Assembly (NCBI GenBank): GCA_019095985.1
Contig: CM032664.1
Span: 24,790,611-24,854,610 of the forward strand
Length of the DNA: 64,000 bases
Source of the DNA: Streblospio benedicti
Lineage: Eukaryota; Annelida; Polychaeta; Spionida; Spionidae
Direction of reading: 5' to 3'
How positions within the stretch are numbered: the stretch's first letter is position 1; every line of letters begins with the position of its first letter. The position numbers and the translations under genes are program-made. Shown here piece by piece: positions 44,604 through 53,984 of this stretch. Under the pieces are notes generated by a model that searched no databases, was not told where the DNA came from, and was given only the letters and a program-made list of their open reading frames with translations.

Positions 44604-47600
44604 ACAACAACAACAAGATTATTGTAATGAATCCTCAATATAATCAAAACCTCTCGGACAATTCCAAACTATTATGAAATATATATTGTCTCATAGTCAT
44701 ATTAAGTTTCTTCATTGATAAATGTTTCAACGTATTGTTTCGTTTCTATTGCAGGGCCTTATTTGAAGATTGACATGAATCCGTCTAGCGGCAGGTGAGA
44801 ATTTAAATATATATTTCATCCATCAAACCTTTCTCATTTGTCTTTATACATGTAATACATGTTATGTTAACTTGTATAACTATCTTGTATAACAATGCCT
44901 AACTTGTCTTCAGTTACAAAGATGCTGTTTTCATTTCACCACACAAGTTTGTAGGAGGGATTTCTACGCCAGGTAAATACAAATATCAAACTGTCTAAAA
45001 ATAGATATACAGATATTGGAATACATTGTTGCTTATGTCTGACACTAGACTCACAAAAAATGTATTTAATGATATGTATAATCACCCATACAGGGGTAGT
45101 TGGTGTTATTATATAAAGAATGTATTGAGGCAATTAGACATGAATGATATTTATATGGAGAAACAAGAATGTGATTTACAATTGTGTAAGAATAAATTAG
45201 AGAATACGCATAATGATGCACTGTTAAGATTTATCGATAAGAAACCAAAATTGAGACTACATATAAGCAAATAATGTGTAAAGAAGGTGTAGAAAAAATG
45301 TGTTAAATTGAACCTATCTACCACAGAAAGATCAATGGTGTCCCAATTTCGAATGGGTATTTTACCCATTCGTATAGAAACAGGTCGTTTTATTAATCTT
45401 AAAACCACACAAACATTACGTCAGATATGTAATGATGATAAAATAAAGGACGATGTTCACTTCATTTTTTATTGTCCAGTTTACTATGCATGCTGATCTC
45501 ACGGCCACCTCAACAAATCCTTTCCCAGTGCCGACGTACTCCTAATGCACAGAGCCCGTGCTGATGTGCCCACAACTGTACTTTTGTCCATGCATGCGGA
45601 AAACGTCGTAAACGCCGCAGACCTCAAGACCGCAAGGTGGAATGTGCCCCTCGCTTAAAGTGTTAATTTGGAGCTCTGTAGTGATAGCTATTCTGTGTTA
45701 TTTTTCTTTTTTCTTTCTGTACAGCGCTCTTAAATTCCTGCTTGAGTACATGTAGTAGCGCTATATAAATGCTGTATTGCATTGTCTTGTGTTGCTTTTA
45801 AATGTATATTGGAAGCTTTCATGTGTCTGAGCTGATAACTTACAGACGGATATGTATATTCTAGGTGTTCTGGTCGCCAAACGAAAACTGTTTGATAATG
45901 CGGTGCCTGGAAATTGTGGTGGAGGAACTGTCACGTATGTACGTGCTATCCAATTCTTTTTCACACTTTTCATCGATCTGTTCATAGTTAAGACTAATAT
46001 AAGTCACATGTCAATGCATATTATTGTTTAAGAACACATAGTGTCTAGGATTCCACTAAAAATTGGAATGCTTTTTCGTAATGTTTGGAGATTGTTAATA
46101 ACTATGTAATATGTATATGTATGTATATAATTCACCAGTGCATATGGAGTTATTTACGAAATAAATTTATCCTTATCCTTATCCTAATCTACATGTACTC
46201 ATCGCATTGACCTCATGCAGGTAACGAAGAAGACTCACGAATTTCTCACGCATATTGAAGAAAGAGAAGAGGGTGGTACTCCAGAAATTGTTGGTGCAAT
46301 CAGAGCGGGTCTCACATTTCAACTCAAAGATGTAAGTATTTTTTTTTACTTTGTTAATCAATTGAAGAATACAGACATATGTGAGCTATTATTAAGACTT
46401 ATAATTATAATAGTGTACAGACATGTCTACTGCTGTGAACGGGATGAGCTTGGGTTTTTTTTAAAGGGGGAAAAACGAAAAGTAGTGTGTATTTGTCAAC
46501 TCCCTTAGCCTTTATATGCCCGAAACCACCTTGCATGAAGTGACGTTTTGTGTTCATTGGAACCTCGCCATGGTCGGATACCTGACACGCTGGGACACCT
46601 CGTCATTATGGACACATTCGTTATCACTTTTAATTTTGCTTATGATTGTTTGGCAAAATGTTCTTCCTTTAAATTGTAAACCAAAGTAGTTCTACTTTGA
46701 GCTAACCATTTCAGGCCATGTCAATAGAGAAGATTGAGGCGAGGGAGCATGAGCTGGCACAAAAGGCATTCAGAGTTTGGAGGCACAACAAAAACATTCA
46801 CATCCTGGGCAGCTACACTGCAGAGCGGCTTCCCATATTCTCCATGATGTTTTTCCATCCCAATTCTGGCAGATTTCTGCATCACAATTACATGTGCCAA
46901 CTGCTTAGTGATCTCTATGGGATCCAAGTGAGAGGTGGATGTGCATGCGCCGGACCTTATGCGGAGGTGGGCATGATGCTTTCATATACAGTACACGTCC
47001 GGTGTTTAAGAACACAATTAGATGCAACAAAAATGTTGTGACAATTGTTTAATTAAGACATATGTTTTTGACATATTTACGCATAATGATAAGTTTAGAA
47101 AAGGGTTGTCAGACATTGCAAGTGAATAGATTATTGTTACGTCTTTGATTATTTGAACTCCTGTTGTTTTAAAGTTGAGTTCTTAATCAATGAAGTCTAC
47201 CAACTAATTTTGAAACCTACTTACATGCACCAAACCTTATCACATGTTAACTTTGGTTCATGTTTGGCAATCTTTTTTTAGAAAAAGATAGAAATTGCAA
47301 AATGTATTTACATTTTAGTACAGTCGAACTTTTCCACAAAGTTTAAGTTATGTTTAGCTAACAGTTCTTTATTATTGTTTCATCTTTAGAACAATATTTA
47401 TGTTAGGTATACATGATTTACATTTATACCAGTTTTCAATCATGTCATAGATCAGTTGTGAAGGGACATTTTAATGTGCAAAATAATTGCAAAACGGAAT
47501 ATTATGTATTCTCATTTTGATATTGGTTTTCCATTTAGGGTCTTCTTGGTATCTCAGAAGAAACTGCCATGTTGTTTGCTATGGAATTCTTGTCATACAA

Positions 47601-50600
47601 AACACAGTAAGCATTCATCATTCAGCATCATAGGCAGATCCAGGGTCCCTTTTCCTATCAGAATACTTCATTTTCATATGGTTTTTGGCATGTCCACCAT
47701 CGGTCGTGCGTACAAAACCCATGAAACCCCTTAAGTGCACCCCCCCCCCCCCCTTCCAAAAACCTGCTTCTGCCAGTGAGCATACCCGATAATTGAAGCC
47801 AACACAGATGTGTAACAAAACTAGTCTTTTGTAATCATCAGTGGCGGATCATAGGAGCGTATCACGTACCCTCAAATACTTTAGTAGCAGAGCAGGTCGT
47901 AGGTAGCAGAGCTAACTTTGTTTGCATCTGCCTTATTTCAGTCTTTGTGAATGGCCACATTGCCTTGTCATAGACTTATTGGTCACCGTAGAAAACATAA
48001 CATCGTTACGATTTTCCCTGTATGTAATTTCTCACAGATGTGTAACAAAAAACTAGTCAATGGCGGACAGTACAATAAATTGTCAAGGATTATGATTCGA
48101 GACAGTCAGACTTGAGCTTTATAGTGACCCCCAGCCCCACCCCGTCTACTGCGTCATTGACTGATTTGGATAGAACAAAGTCACTGTCTAACCTTTAATG
48201 GGCAACCTTGCATGTTAAAAATTATATCTTCTTATTAATTATTTCTAGCTGAGCTATTTGTTTTATATTGAAATGTTGTTGCAAACTGAATTGCCAAACA
48301 TAAATAAATAATATAATAGCAAAATATTAACATTATTTTAGATTTTGTAAAATTGTTTTGTTTTTTCAGCACAGAAGAGACAAACATAAAGAGATAATGA
48401 TTAACAATATGCAACCATATTTTTTCATCTTGGGGTTTTTTTTCAGCCAGAAGAGACAAAGTTAGAAATGTATGATAATAATTTACATACAATTCATACT
48501 CTCATAAATGAACAAAAATATTGATAAGAGTTATGACAAGTACTGTTGCTTTCTCTTTGCAGACCAGGATTTCTGAGACTGAACCTGCCCTATTTTATGC
48601 CTGACCATCTAGTGGATTACGTGATCAATGCCGTGGATATGGTGGCAACACACGGCTGGGCACTACTGCATTTGGTACATATTACATAATACATTACATT
48701 ATACATGTATAAATACTAAATATCATCCAATTATAATAATAACACATTTTGTCTCAAATTCAGATCTCAAAGTGGAATCCGTGGATCTTTCAAGATCATA
48801 ACAATTTAATTTCATCTGCATAAAACAACGCTGAAACAAAAAAGAAATTTCGAATAAAGAATTTTTTTTCATTACTCTCAATTTTGGTTTCAACAAACCA
48901 TCTCTATATGTTGCAGGATTGTATATCGTGTATGATAATGCAGAATGGCTTGTTATTAATCCCTTTTTTACATTTAGTACACATTGAACCTTCAAACGGG
49001 TATCTGGACCTATTGCGCAAAGGAAACCAACATTATTTGTGAATTAAAGGACTTTCGTCTTGAAGGGGGAAAATTAGTTGGTCCTAAACCTAACACCGCT
49101 AGAGGAAAAAAACTGCCAGATTTGAAGGTATTGTGTAGTCATATGATATCTTTTTTGATAAAAAGGTGATCTACACACAATTAAAAAATCTCACATTAAT
49201 GGTAGAAATTAAAAGTAAACACACGTGTAATACAATCGAATTCAAACTAGAAATATATAAATCATTATTTGCAAGGTTAGAGAGTAATTAGTCTGAACAA
49301 AAGCAAAAATAATATCAACTGTGTAAATTTTTATCGGTGTTATATTGAATAATAAGCCCGATAGATGTGGCTGTCATTTTAGTATTCTTCAGTTAAGTTA
49401 TTAAGAGTCTTGTCATGATCAGTAAGTTGGGTCAGGTAATCAGCAGATGACATGCGTGTGTGTTTTTCTAGACAATCAATAGAGAAGCCAAAAACATGAT
49501 GAACTTGGGTCCATCTCTTCTTAACATGATCAACAAAATAGAAAAGAAAAGTGACAACATGTACGTTGAACTCCCTCCTCGTCTAGAAAGGACTTTATGG
49601 TTTCTTACACCCAAAGAAGTAGGTTGATACACTTGGATTTCTAAGTATCAGTATGGTTCTTCATTGCTAAAATAAATATTCTTATCATCTTTTATACAAA
49701 TGTTCAAAGTGCTAAATGTTTGGACTATAATTGAATGTTTAGGCTCTGCACACTCACACTAGCAATTCAAATGGCTACGTCCCCAGACAATATGATCTCC
49801 CATTTTGGCCAGAACATCGCAGATATGATAGAGCCAGGAAAAGATTTCTTGCTGGTCTCAAGAAGATGCATGAAGGTAAAATTATGTTAGACGGGATAAG
49901 AAGTATAAAAAATCATTTACGGAATTTTCAAGACAATTTTCTTTTCAACAAAATGTTTACAATTATAGATGACAATTGCTACGTATACCCCAAAAATATA
50001 AAATTATGCAAAATATCTCAATACCTATTTAAATTAAATGATTTTGCAATTGGAAATATGTAGCTAATTTGTGATTTTTATGGAAAATTGGTAATAGATC
50101 TTTCGTAATGGATATTTCGTGTTACTCTGACAGTTGGTTTATTGTCGAAGCTTCCCACCTGTGTGACCAAGAAGCCTCTGTACCTGGCCAACACAACAGG
50201 TGAGTACAGAGTGTTCTAGGGGCTGCTCCACATGGCCACCACGGGCACATGCATCGTAGAGGGTAGAAGCCAACTGAGACTAATCAGTACGCAAAATATA
50301 ACCAGTTATGATTTGCGTTAACGCAAAATATAACCACACCATCGAAAATGGAGCTGGTGACGCAAAATATAACCAGACGCAAATTATAACCAAGGTGTAT
50401 AGCCAGTCACAATTCTAATCTCGTCAAGTGGTGAGTTCAATCACCAAATTACCGACTACTTTGTTTTACAGTTTACAAGGTACATACGCATATAGAAGAG
50501 GGTTCACGCCAGTGCATAATGTCTAAAACTGGTCTAAAATATGCAAGTTTACTGCAGCATTTGTGTGGGTTGTGTATGAGTAAAATATTGGCAACAAATC

Positions 50601-50802
50601 TGTAGAATGTGAAGTCTTTACATAGGCAGGGATGTTGTTTGACTGTAGGGTGTATTGTAGTCAAATATGGTGTGCACATTCGTGGTTTTCAATGTGGTGA
50701 AACACAGCAATATTTGTAGCCTTAATTGAGCTTAGTATATAACAACTGTACCCACTTAAAAAGTGTGTTTGTCATAGAAGGCGGCACCTCCTAGGCATTA
50801 TG

Positions 50803-50838
<36 letters not shown>

Positions 50839-52625
50839 ACCCTATACATATTTTGTCTCTAGTTATGGTAGTGTCACTTTATATGTCTCTTTATACATCA
50901 AGACCCCGTGGCAGCTGGTGGCGTGAAAACATTTTAGGACACTTGGCGTTAGCTCAAATTACAATATCGTGCACTGGAATCATTTCATGTAGACACTGAT
51001 TGCTTCATTTGCTCCACAAAACGCCAGGAATGAGAAATAAATATTGTCAGTCTTTTTATGGTGGTTCGTGTGCATATTATGAGGCCAGAACTTATGGGAT
51101 CGTCTGGAATAACGTTCTGGACCTTTCAGATGGGATGACTGAGAAGGCAGGCTCGTGGGATCATTCAGAAATAGCACAGAATCGTCAGCATGACAACTTT
51201 TATGCAGAAAAACATACAGATGAGCAAGTTAGTCCCCCACCCCCCAGAGAGCAAAAAAGGATTATCCAAATCAACAACTCAATAATCCAACGTTTCCCGA
51301 GAAGTGATAACAATTTTGGGGCTAGAACTAGGCAGAAGTGTGTAGTTTCCTTCAGGAAGACATGTGCTGCAGCTTTATCATGGAGCGTCATGAATAAGCG
51401 AACAGTTGGAACAGATGCTTGTATCATGGTGTCATTGCTTCAGATTGTAAGGGTAGTGGCGGCACTTACTGTTCATCTGTCGAACATGCATCCTCCAAAA
51501 ACAGCAGACGAGGCCACAGTTAAGCAAAAAGACCCAGAACCAGCCAGAAGTCCGCCATTACCAAATGAACCAGCCAGACCACTCAATAGTTGAGGCCTGA
51601 ACACCCATGACCAACCTCGAAATGATAAGCACTAAACATTGGATAACTCGTGTGAACATATCTGATTCCGTCGTAGGTTAATAAAACAAAAATACTCTCT
51701 ACTGCATGTTACAAACTACGTACATTTGCTCTGGTTATATTTTGCGGCAGTGGTTATATTTTGCGTCACCAGGTCCATTTTCGGGGGTGTGGTTACGTTT
51801 TGCGTTAACGCAAAACATAACTGGTTATGTTTTGCGGCTGGTTATGTTTTGCGATCTAACATACTACTACAATAGTAGTATTACCCTCTACGACGCATGT
51901 GCCCGTGATGGGCACAATTGAACATAAATCTCTAATAAAATTTGATTTTAAGATTTTGTTTAAGATGTTCATGATTTCTATGATTTTTGTGATTTGAATG
52001 ATCATGAAAACGTTGATGATTTTATTGTGTTAGGATTTTAATGATCTTAAAGATTATTTGATTTTCATTCCACATTTTTTACCTCATTCCTTACCACAAA
52101 TGTCATTGTTTTTTTAGATTTTCTTGATAAAAAATTATTGTTTTATTTTGACATTTGTAGAAAATTATTTGATTTGCATGTGATATAGATAAGTGAAATC
52201 TAAGTTGTGATAAGTAATGTTGCTGAATTTCTTGTTAGGAATGCTGATAAATATACGTATCATATAGAACATAATTGTTTAAAAAGTAGCAAATTTCAAG
52301 AAAAATAATTTAGATACCACATTTTAATCAATCAGTTGAAATTACTCCCTATTTTAGGGCTGCTGGTATCATACAACGTAAACACAAACAAGAGTAATGA
52401 GAAAACTATACGTACATTTTTAACATTCCAGGTGATATAAATGACAATAGACGCAACAGTGGATATGTGAATAGATATGGTGATGTTAATGGCAATAACA
52501 ACAACAGATCTGTCATACTGAATAGAAAGCCGCAGGGAACTAAGATATCAGTGAAACCCAAAGATGGACCTTGGAAACCTTCTGACATGCCAAGGGAAAA
52601 ATCCAAAGCTTGCATAATAATGTAA
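40595..52625 (+). CDS. Class V PLP-dependent aminotransferase / cysteine-desulfurase-like protein with C-terminal CaaX, 18 exons
   Basis: The exons are 40595-40724, 41103-41133, 42808-42924, 43619-43751, 43929-44060, 44315-44456, 44755-44794, 44914-44972, 45865-45938, 46221-46331, 46715-46966, 47539-47606, 48563-48674, 48978-49127, 49472-49618, 49743-49875, 50134-50199 and 52432-52625. They sum to 2091 bases with every phase matching (696 aa plus stop). Numbering from the first exon, the fold type I PLP enzyme core has EHHSN, WDYATAG (PLP-ring Asp), SPHKFVGG with the Schiff-base Lys (about 253), and the loop RGGCACAGPY (about 396-405), the site of the catalytic Cys in desulfurases. After residue about 480 comes a 215-residue extension unlike bacterial desulfurases, ending KSKACIIM. 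The substrate is unknown. The N-terminal exon is missing from my reading. Confidence 0.92.
41103..41133 (+). CDS. Aminotransferase exon 2
   Basis: A 31-base microexon reading ITYCDYTASA between AG and GTAGG. It is confirmed by phase and by the conserved Y-x-D-x-T/A-A-S strand. Confidence 0.88.
41223..41366 (+). mobile_element. LINE reverse-transcriptase fragment in aminotransferase intron 2
   Basis: A short frame reads DDELDLYGLQDLISAASQ, then TDGLKFNPAKTKCSEYG. This is the pattern after the catalytic Asp pair in CR1/jockey-like reverse transcriptases (L-Q-x-L-I, then G-L-x-F-N-x-x-K-T-x-C). Only this piece survives. Confidence 0.6.
41590..41679 (+). repeat. 30-bp tandem repeat, three units
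   Basis: Units begin CATCTCTATGTAGTG and end TCTATTGAC or a near variant. A further eroded unit lies near 41780. Confidence 0.75.
42645..42778 (-). mobile_element. MITE family A, copy 3 (reverse), next to a splice acceptor
   Basis: The reverse complement starts TGGCAGATGTCTTTGGGAAA and carries the family's two G-runs and AAATACTTTGGTGG. The end at 42778 lies 28 bases before the acceptor AG of exon 3 (42806-42807), so element DNA borders the pyrimidine-tract region. Confidence 0.65.
42808..42924 (+). CDS. Aminotransferase exon 3
   Basis: It reads PVRYIEDFISDHVLPFYANT, then HTATSMCG and FREEA. This is the YIEDFI...YANTHT segment of the family. Phase 2 at both ends. Confidence 0.93.
43619..43751 (+). 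CDS. Aminotransferase exon 4
   Basis: It contains DEDVVIFTGAGVTGCFHKII, the Gly-rich turn (T-G-x-G-x-T) that holds the PLP phosphate. Confidence 0.94.
43929..44060 (+). CDS. Aminotransferase exon 5
   Basis: It begins VVIVGPYEHHSNILPWR. The His in EHHSN stacks on the PLP ring in class V enzymes. Phase 0 at both ends. Confidence 0.95.
44315..44456 (+). CDS. Aminotransferase exon 6
   Basis: It contains MIVSMSAASNVTGILADVEE and SFWDYATA. The Asp should pair with the PLP pyridine nitrogen, and SAASNVTG matches the S-x-x-S-N-V-T-G strand. Confidence 0.95.
44498..44616 (+). repeat. CAA/CCA/CCG/CAG trinucleotide tract
   Basis: About 119 bases of triplet repeat in intron 6, graded from CAA through CCA and CCG to CAG and back to CAA. 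It lies 40 bases after the donor. Confidence 0.92.
44755..44794 (+). CDS. Aminotransferase exon 7
   Basis: A 40-base microexon, PYLKIDMNPSSG. Phases agree with both neighbours. Confidence 0.92.
44914..44972 (+). CDS. Aminotransferase exon 8, PLP lysine
   Basis: It reads YKDAVFISPHKFVGGISTP. His-Lys is the Schiff-base site of class V aminotransferases. Confidence 0.96.
45026..45484 (+). mobile_element. LINE 3' coding fragment in intron 8
   Basis: Two adjacent frames resemble the C-terminal region of non-LTR reverse transcriptases: TRLTKNVFNDMYNHPYRGSW and, after a frame change near 45274-45305, ERSMVSQFRMGILPIRIETG followed by a C-x-H-F-x-C motif (CNDDKIKDDVHFIFYC). Stops and the frame change show it is dead. 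Confidence 0.65.
45485..45660 (+). repeat. Element B, partial copy
   Basis: Matches about 11570-11757: TGATCTCACGGCCAC, CTGATGTGCCCA and GCATGCGGAAAACGTCG. It directly abuts the LINE fragment. Confidence 0.65.
45661..45790 (+). repeat. Possible SINE/LINE 3' end
   Basis: It contains AGCGCTATATAAATGCTG, a sequence commonly seen at the 3' end of short interspersed repeats in many animals. The family is not assigned. Confidence 0.35.
45865..45938 (+). CDS. Aminotransferase exon 9
   Basis: It reads VLVAKRKLFDNAVPGNCGGG and ends TVTY before donor GTACGT. An earlier GT (GTATGT) would put a stop at the next junction, so the later donor is chosen. Confidence 0.9.
46130..46195 (+). repeat. LINE 3' end with (TTATCC)n tail
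   Basis: AAATAAATTTATCC followed by TTATCC units is the kind of short tandem tail left by CR1/L2-like LINEs. Confidence 0.5.
46221..46331 (+). CDS. Aminotransferase exon 10
   Basis: It reads VTKKTHEFLTHIEEREEGGT and on to GAIRAGLTFQLKD. The E-x-R-E-E-G-G-T-P stretch is conserved in the subgroup. Confidence 0.95.
46715..46966 (+). CDS. Aminotransferase exon 11, Cys loop
   Basis: 84 codons containing IHILGSYTAERLPIFSMMFF and YGIQVRGGCACAGPYAE. The loop aligns with the catalytic-Cys loop of cysteine desulfurases but has two Cys separated by Ala. Phase 0 at both ends. Confidence 0.95.
47539..47606 (+). CDS. Aminotransferase exon 12
   Basis: It begins GLLGISEETAMLFAMEFLS, continuing AGPYAE-GLLGI across the junction. 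Confidence 0.92.
47629..47778 (-). mobile_element. MITE family A, copy 4 (reverse), next to a splice donor
   Basis: It starts CATAGGCAGATCCAGG and ends TTCTGCCAGTG, with an exact 5-bp duplication AGCAT on both sides (47624-47628 and 47779-47783). It begins 22 bases after the end of exon 12. Confidence 0.8.
47790..48562. other. Intron 12, remainder
   Basis: A 20-base motif ACAGATGTGTAACAAAA followed by ACTAGTC occurs near 47807 and 48037, so about 230 bases may be duplicated or flanked. I see nothing else. Confidence 0.4.
48563..48674 (+). CDS. Aminotransferase exon 13
   Basis: It reads PGFLRLNLPYFMPDHLVDYV, then VDMVATHGWALLHL. This is the PGF-x-R-x-NLPYF closing strand of the PLP domain. 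Confidence 0.95.
48978..49127 (+). CDS. Aminotransferase exon 14
   Basis: 50 codons, phase 0: YTLNLQTGIWTYCAKE and on to PNTARGKKLPDLK. It begins the C-terminal extension. Confidence 0.9.
49472..49618 (+). CDS. Aminotransferase exon 15
   Basis: 49 codons, phase 0, rich in Lys, Asn and Met; ends LERTLWFLTPKE. I do not recognise a domain. Confidence 0.88.
49743..49875 (+). CDS. Aminotransferase exon 16
   Basis: It contains VPRQYDLPFWPEHRRYDRAR and RFLAGLKKMHE. Basic and aromatic; domain unknown. Confidence 0.88.
50134..50199 (+). CDS. Aminotransferase exon 17
   Basis: 22 codons, VGLLSKLPTCVTKKPLYLAN, phase 1 at both ends, with donor GTGAGT. Confidence 0.85.
50804..50837 (+). repeat. (AT)n microsatellite
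   Basis: About 16 AT units within the 1.7-kb element. Confidence 0.9.
51000..51593 (+). CDS. Unrecognised 197-aa frame inside the 1.7-kb element
   Basis: One open frame fills the interior. It has a Cys/Tyr-rich start (NKYCQSFYGGSCAYYEARTY), a middle run SPPPPREQKR and a Pro-rich acidic end. I recognise no transposase motif or other family. It may be captured sequence, an exon of the element, or chance. It is the longest frame within this intron. Confidence 0.3.
   Translation: MLHLLHKTPGMRNKYCQSFYGGSCAYYEARTYGIVWNNVLDLSDGMTEKAGSWDHSEIAQNRQHDNFYAEKHTDEQVSPPPPREQKRIIQINNSIIQRFPRSDNNFGARTRQKCVVSFRKTCAAALSWSVMNKRTVGTDACIMVSLLQIVRVVAALTVHLSNMHPPKTADEATVKQKDPEPARSPPLPNEPARPLNS
52432..52625 (+). 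CDS. Aminotransferase exon 18, CaaX end
   Basis: It enters in phase 1 and reads GDINDNRRNSGYVNRYG, then an Asn-rich run, then KPKDGPWKPSDMPREK and KSKACIIM before TAA. Cys-Ile-Ile-Met is a CaaX box, and Met at the last place favours farnesylation. Nearby lysines would aid membrane binding. Confidence 0.88.
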
Positions 52626-53281
52626 TAGTACATGATAGCAATGACATACATGTACCGAGATTTATAGAAATGTGTGCCCTGAGAAATATTCATTCAAATT
52701 GAAGGGAAAGATTACAATTTTAAAAAATAGAATTGTTGATCTTAATCATGAAGTTTTGTACAGATAGATGTGTATGTCTTTATTCAACTCATGAACCAGA
52801 TACATATAATGTTGTGTTTAAATGGGTCTCATCATAGTGTTTGCCATATTATTTTCTTTTGCTGTCAACATTTTATACCTCTATAAAGGCTGATGTCATT
52901 GTCTTTTATGTTATGCAAGTCTATTGATCATTTGTGATTATACCTACAAAACCTGTGATTATATTTTTAAATGTCACACATTGACATGTAATTTCATGGG
53001 CATTCATGCTATAGGACTGCCTGATAATCATAAAAAGTGCATCATGCCTATTCTAACTGAGTCTGTTCATTTCTAGGGACATCACTCCTATAACAATACA
53101 GCATAACAGACTGCACACTGTATGATGTTCAATTTAAAAAAATAATAATAATTTCTTTTGAAATCCTGTTGAGATATCATAACTAAAGCACTTTCTGTGA
53201 ACAAGATAGTTTTGTGCATTTAGATATAGACTAGCCGGCTATTAATATTGTATTAGTTGTCTATTGTATCAATGTGTGATA

Positions 53282-53287
53282 AATAAA
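53282..53287 (+). terminator. Poly(A) signal of the aminotransferase gene
   Basis: AATAAA about 660 bases after the stop, in AT-rich 3'UTR-like sequence, followed by GT-rich sequence near 53298. Confidence 0.6.
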
Positions 53288-53444
53288 ATACAAACTGTGT
53301 ATATATGGCTCGTGCATTCACGTGTTTCTTACCTGACATGTTGAACACGCCGTATATAAGTAAAACAAATTCGCACTGATGTGATATTTTTTTATATTTA
53401 TGTAATATATAATAAATACATCACTACCAGATCCAGATCCAGAT

Positions 53445-53544
53445 NNNNNNNNNNNNNNNNNNNNNNNNNNNNNNNNNNNNNNNNNNNNNNNNNNNNNNNN
53501 NNNNNNNNNNNNNNNNNNNNNNNNNNNNNNNNNNNNNNNNNNNN
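53445..53544. other. Assembly gap, exactly 100 N
   Basis: A placeholder-length gap. The bases right after it (about 53545-53640) are unusual runs of G, A, T and C that look like low-quality sequence. Confidence 0.98.
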
Positions 53545-53689
53545 TTTAGGGGGGGGGGCAAGGCGAAAAAAAATTTTAAAAGAGCCAAATTTTTTAAAAA
53601 CCCCAACATGGAGCCCAAAACCACCCACTCCCCTTTACCCACTGCCGCCGACTAAACGCCCCGGGCAGCGCCTTGATTTCAGGTGCACA

Positions 53690-53775
53690 AAACATTTGGA
53701 AAACGTCGTAGACACCACAGGCCTGAAAAAAAAAAAGCGTGGTCAAAATGTCCGTTGAGCCCCTAGCTTCAATGA
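53690..53775 (+). repeat. Element B, short fragment
   Basis: Shares GGAAAACGTCGTAGACACC and GTGGTCAAAATGT with the element at 11188-11757. Confidence 0.5.
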
Positions 53776-53984
53776 CGACGCATAGGAAGTGACCAGATAT
53801 ATTGAAGAGGTCGAACACAAAAATGTCCGTGCGATGCCGAGTGTACTTTTATGCGCAGTTTAATTTCAAAGCTGCCCCCTTTTTGGATGAAATTTTGTGG
53901 TGGATGTCCATCAGTGCATGGTGCGGATCACAAGGACATTAAAGTGGCACTGTTATGCCTGCGTTATTACATTAGAGAATTCCG

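Larger units (their letters stand above)
50234..51914. mobile_element. 1.7-kb element with long repeat-bearing inverted ends, in intron 17
   Basis: Inverted ends of about 150 bases start near CCACCACGGGCACATGC (left) and, read inward from the right, CCATCACGGGCACATGC. Both share CGTAGAGGGTA, TTTGCGTTAACGCAAAA and several copies of CGCAAAATATAACCA, in the same order. Subterminal arrays of short motifs are typical transposase-binding sites. No transposase is recognised, and the superfamily is undetermined because the target duplication is unclear. Confidence 0.7.

Noticed and set aside
44432-44647. Minus-strand frame of Ala and Val runs
   Set aside because: It is the translation of the triplet tract in intron 6 and not a gene.
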